Made by a program: the position numbers and the translations under genes. This document shows positions 6,801 through 7,247 of a stretch of DNA of 7,247 nucleotides, in pieces (position 1 is the first letter of the stretch; every line of letters begins with the position of its first letter). The notes below the pieces were generated by a model. It searched no databases. It had not been told where the DNA came from and was given only the letters and a program-made list of their open reading frames with translations. The stretch is from an uncultured Paracoccaceae bacterium (GTDB taxonomy: Bacteria; Pseudomonadota; Alphaproteobacteria; Rhodobacterales; Rhodobacteraceae): contig CALFSV010000129.1 in NCBI GenBank assembly GCA_937916485.1, positions 1 to 7,247 on the forward strand. Direction: 5' to 3'.

Positions 6801-6911
6801 CATTGGAGACAACACACGAGTTCATGGCGGGGCCAAAGGGTTCATTCGAGCAGTGATCGGCTTCAATCGACAACCAAATCAGTGCTCGAAGCTTTGGCAT
6901 TGTCTCCAATG
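6801..6911. repeat. Nested long inverted repeat (MITE-like or mRNA 3' stem)
   Basis: Perfect 12-bp ends, CATTGGAGACAA (6801-6812) and TTGTCTCCAATG (6900-6911), enclose GCCAAAG (6832-6838) with CTTTGGC (6892-6898), then TTCGAGCA (6845-6852) with TGCTCGAA (6883-6890), then TGAT (6854-6857) with ATCA (6878-6881). About 31 pairs are in the correct nested order. The right arm is nearly continuous, while the left carries an extra 19 bases (6813-6831) and 6 bases (6839-6844). It begins 16 bases after the dmdA stop. A small non-coding element with terminal inverted repeats, or an mRNA 3'-end structure, both fit. No target duplication was seen at its edges. Confidence 0.65.
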
Positions 6912-6960
6912 GTCACGTTGGCAAAGACTGATATCCTGCTGCAAGACGGTTGCGCCTCCG

Positions 6961-7004
6961 AGAGCTCATTCTGCATCAGCCAAAGGGACGTCAGCAGAAG
7001 CTCT
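6961..7004. repeat. 11-bp bulged hairpin
   Basis: AGAGC (6961-6965) pairs with GCTCT (7000-7004) and TTCTGC (6969-6974) with GCAGAA (6994-6999), with a 3-base bulge (6966-6968) on the left and a 19-base loop. No T tract follows, so an intrinsic terminator is unlikely. Confidence 0.45.
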
Positions 7005-7076
7005 GAAAATCCTCGCGTTTCTTCACCCGCAGATCGACCGATTTTTTGCGGAAGCAGTGAATGGCCGGTTCGACGC

Positions 7077-7138
7077 GCCCCAACGCAGCATCGTGACCCA
7101 TGGGTCAATGTCCGGTTGGGGCCGTCCCAGGCACGGCC
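7077..7138. repeat. Palindrome cluster: nested dyad plus adjacent hairpin
   Basis: GCCCCAAC (7077-7084) pairs with GTTGGGGC (7115-7122), and between them lies a 14-bp perfect palindrome, TGACCCATGGGTCA (7094-7107). Directly adjoining, GGCCGT (7120-7125) pairs with ACGGCC (7133-7138) around a 7-base loop, sharing three bases with the first right arm. The arrangement resembles bacterial intergenic palindromic repeats. Confidence 0.55.
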
Positions 7139-7247
7139 AATGTCAGCAATGCGCGGTTTTCACCCTTTCTTGCATAGCGCAGCACTCGCCATTTTGGGCT
7201 CGAAGCTGACCACGGATGCAGCGCAGCAATCTGTGATATGATGCATT

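Larger units (their letters stand above)
6785..7247. other. Non-coding region downstream of dmdA, dense in inverted repeats
   Basis: No convincing gene is present. Open frames on both strands have no recognisable protein sequence and cross the palindromes. Four inverted repeats follow one another (6801-6911, 6961-7004, 7077-7122, 7120-7138). There is no textbook terminator: the only T run (7042-7047) follows a poor stem (ATCG/CGAT with a 2-base loop), so termination of the dmd transcript may be Rho-dependent or may use one of the larger hairpins. Confidence 0.6.

Noticed and set aside
7033..7047. ATCGACCGAT followed by six T bases, considered as an intrinsic terminator for the dmd operon
   Set aside because: The loop would be only 2 bases and the stem 4 pairs; too weak to call.
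6863..7241. Short open frames on both strands downstream of dmdA
   Set aside because: No recognisable protein sequence, no ribosome sites, and they run through the palindromic repeats.

Overview
The window looks like chromosomal DNA of a marine roseobacter (Rhodobacteraceae, Alphaproteobacteria). The basis is GC-rich coding sequence, short intergenic gaps, and proteins that read as close relatives of the Ruegeria/Roseovarius enzymes for the sulfur compound dimethylsulfoniopropionate (DMSP). No rRNA or tRNA is present to confirm the genus.

Layout: positions 1-325 are non-coding and rich in inverted repeats. Positions 326-1339 on the minus strand encode an AraC-family regulator. A 113-bp divergent control region (1340-1452) separates it from four tightly packed plus-strand genes: dmdC (1453-3216, acyl-CoA dehydrogenase), dmdD (3238-4047, crotonase-fold hydratase/hydrolase), dmdB (4064-5674, acyl-CoA ligase) and dmdA (5681-6784, tetrahydrofolate-dependent DMSP demethylase). 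The gaps are 21, 16 and 6 bases, so a single operon is very likely. Positions 6785-7247 hold no convincing gene but contain at least four strong inverted repeats, one of them a nested element of about 111 bp.

Together the four enzymes form the complete demethylation route: DmdA moves a methyl group from DMSP to tetrahydrofolate, leaving methylmercaptopropionate (MMPA); DmdB makes MMPA-CoA; DmdC oxidises it to methylthioacryloyl-CoA; DmdD hydrates and hydrolyses that to methanethiol, acetaldehyde, CO2 and CoA. Gene order (C-D-B-A) does not follow pathway order: the two last steps come first and the first step is last. In the model Ruegeria pomeroyi these genes are spread over several loci (dmdC and dmdD adjacent, dmdA and dmdB elsewhere), so a one-operon pathway with its own divergent AraC-type regulator is the main point of interest. 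The palindrome-rich flanks may mark the edges of a module, but that is inference.
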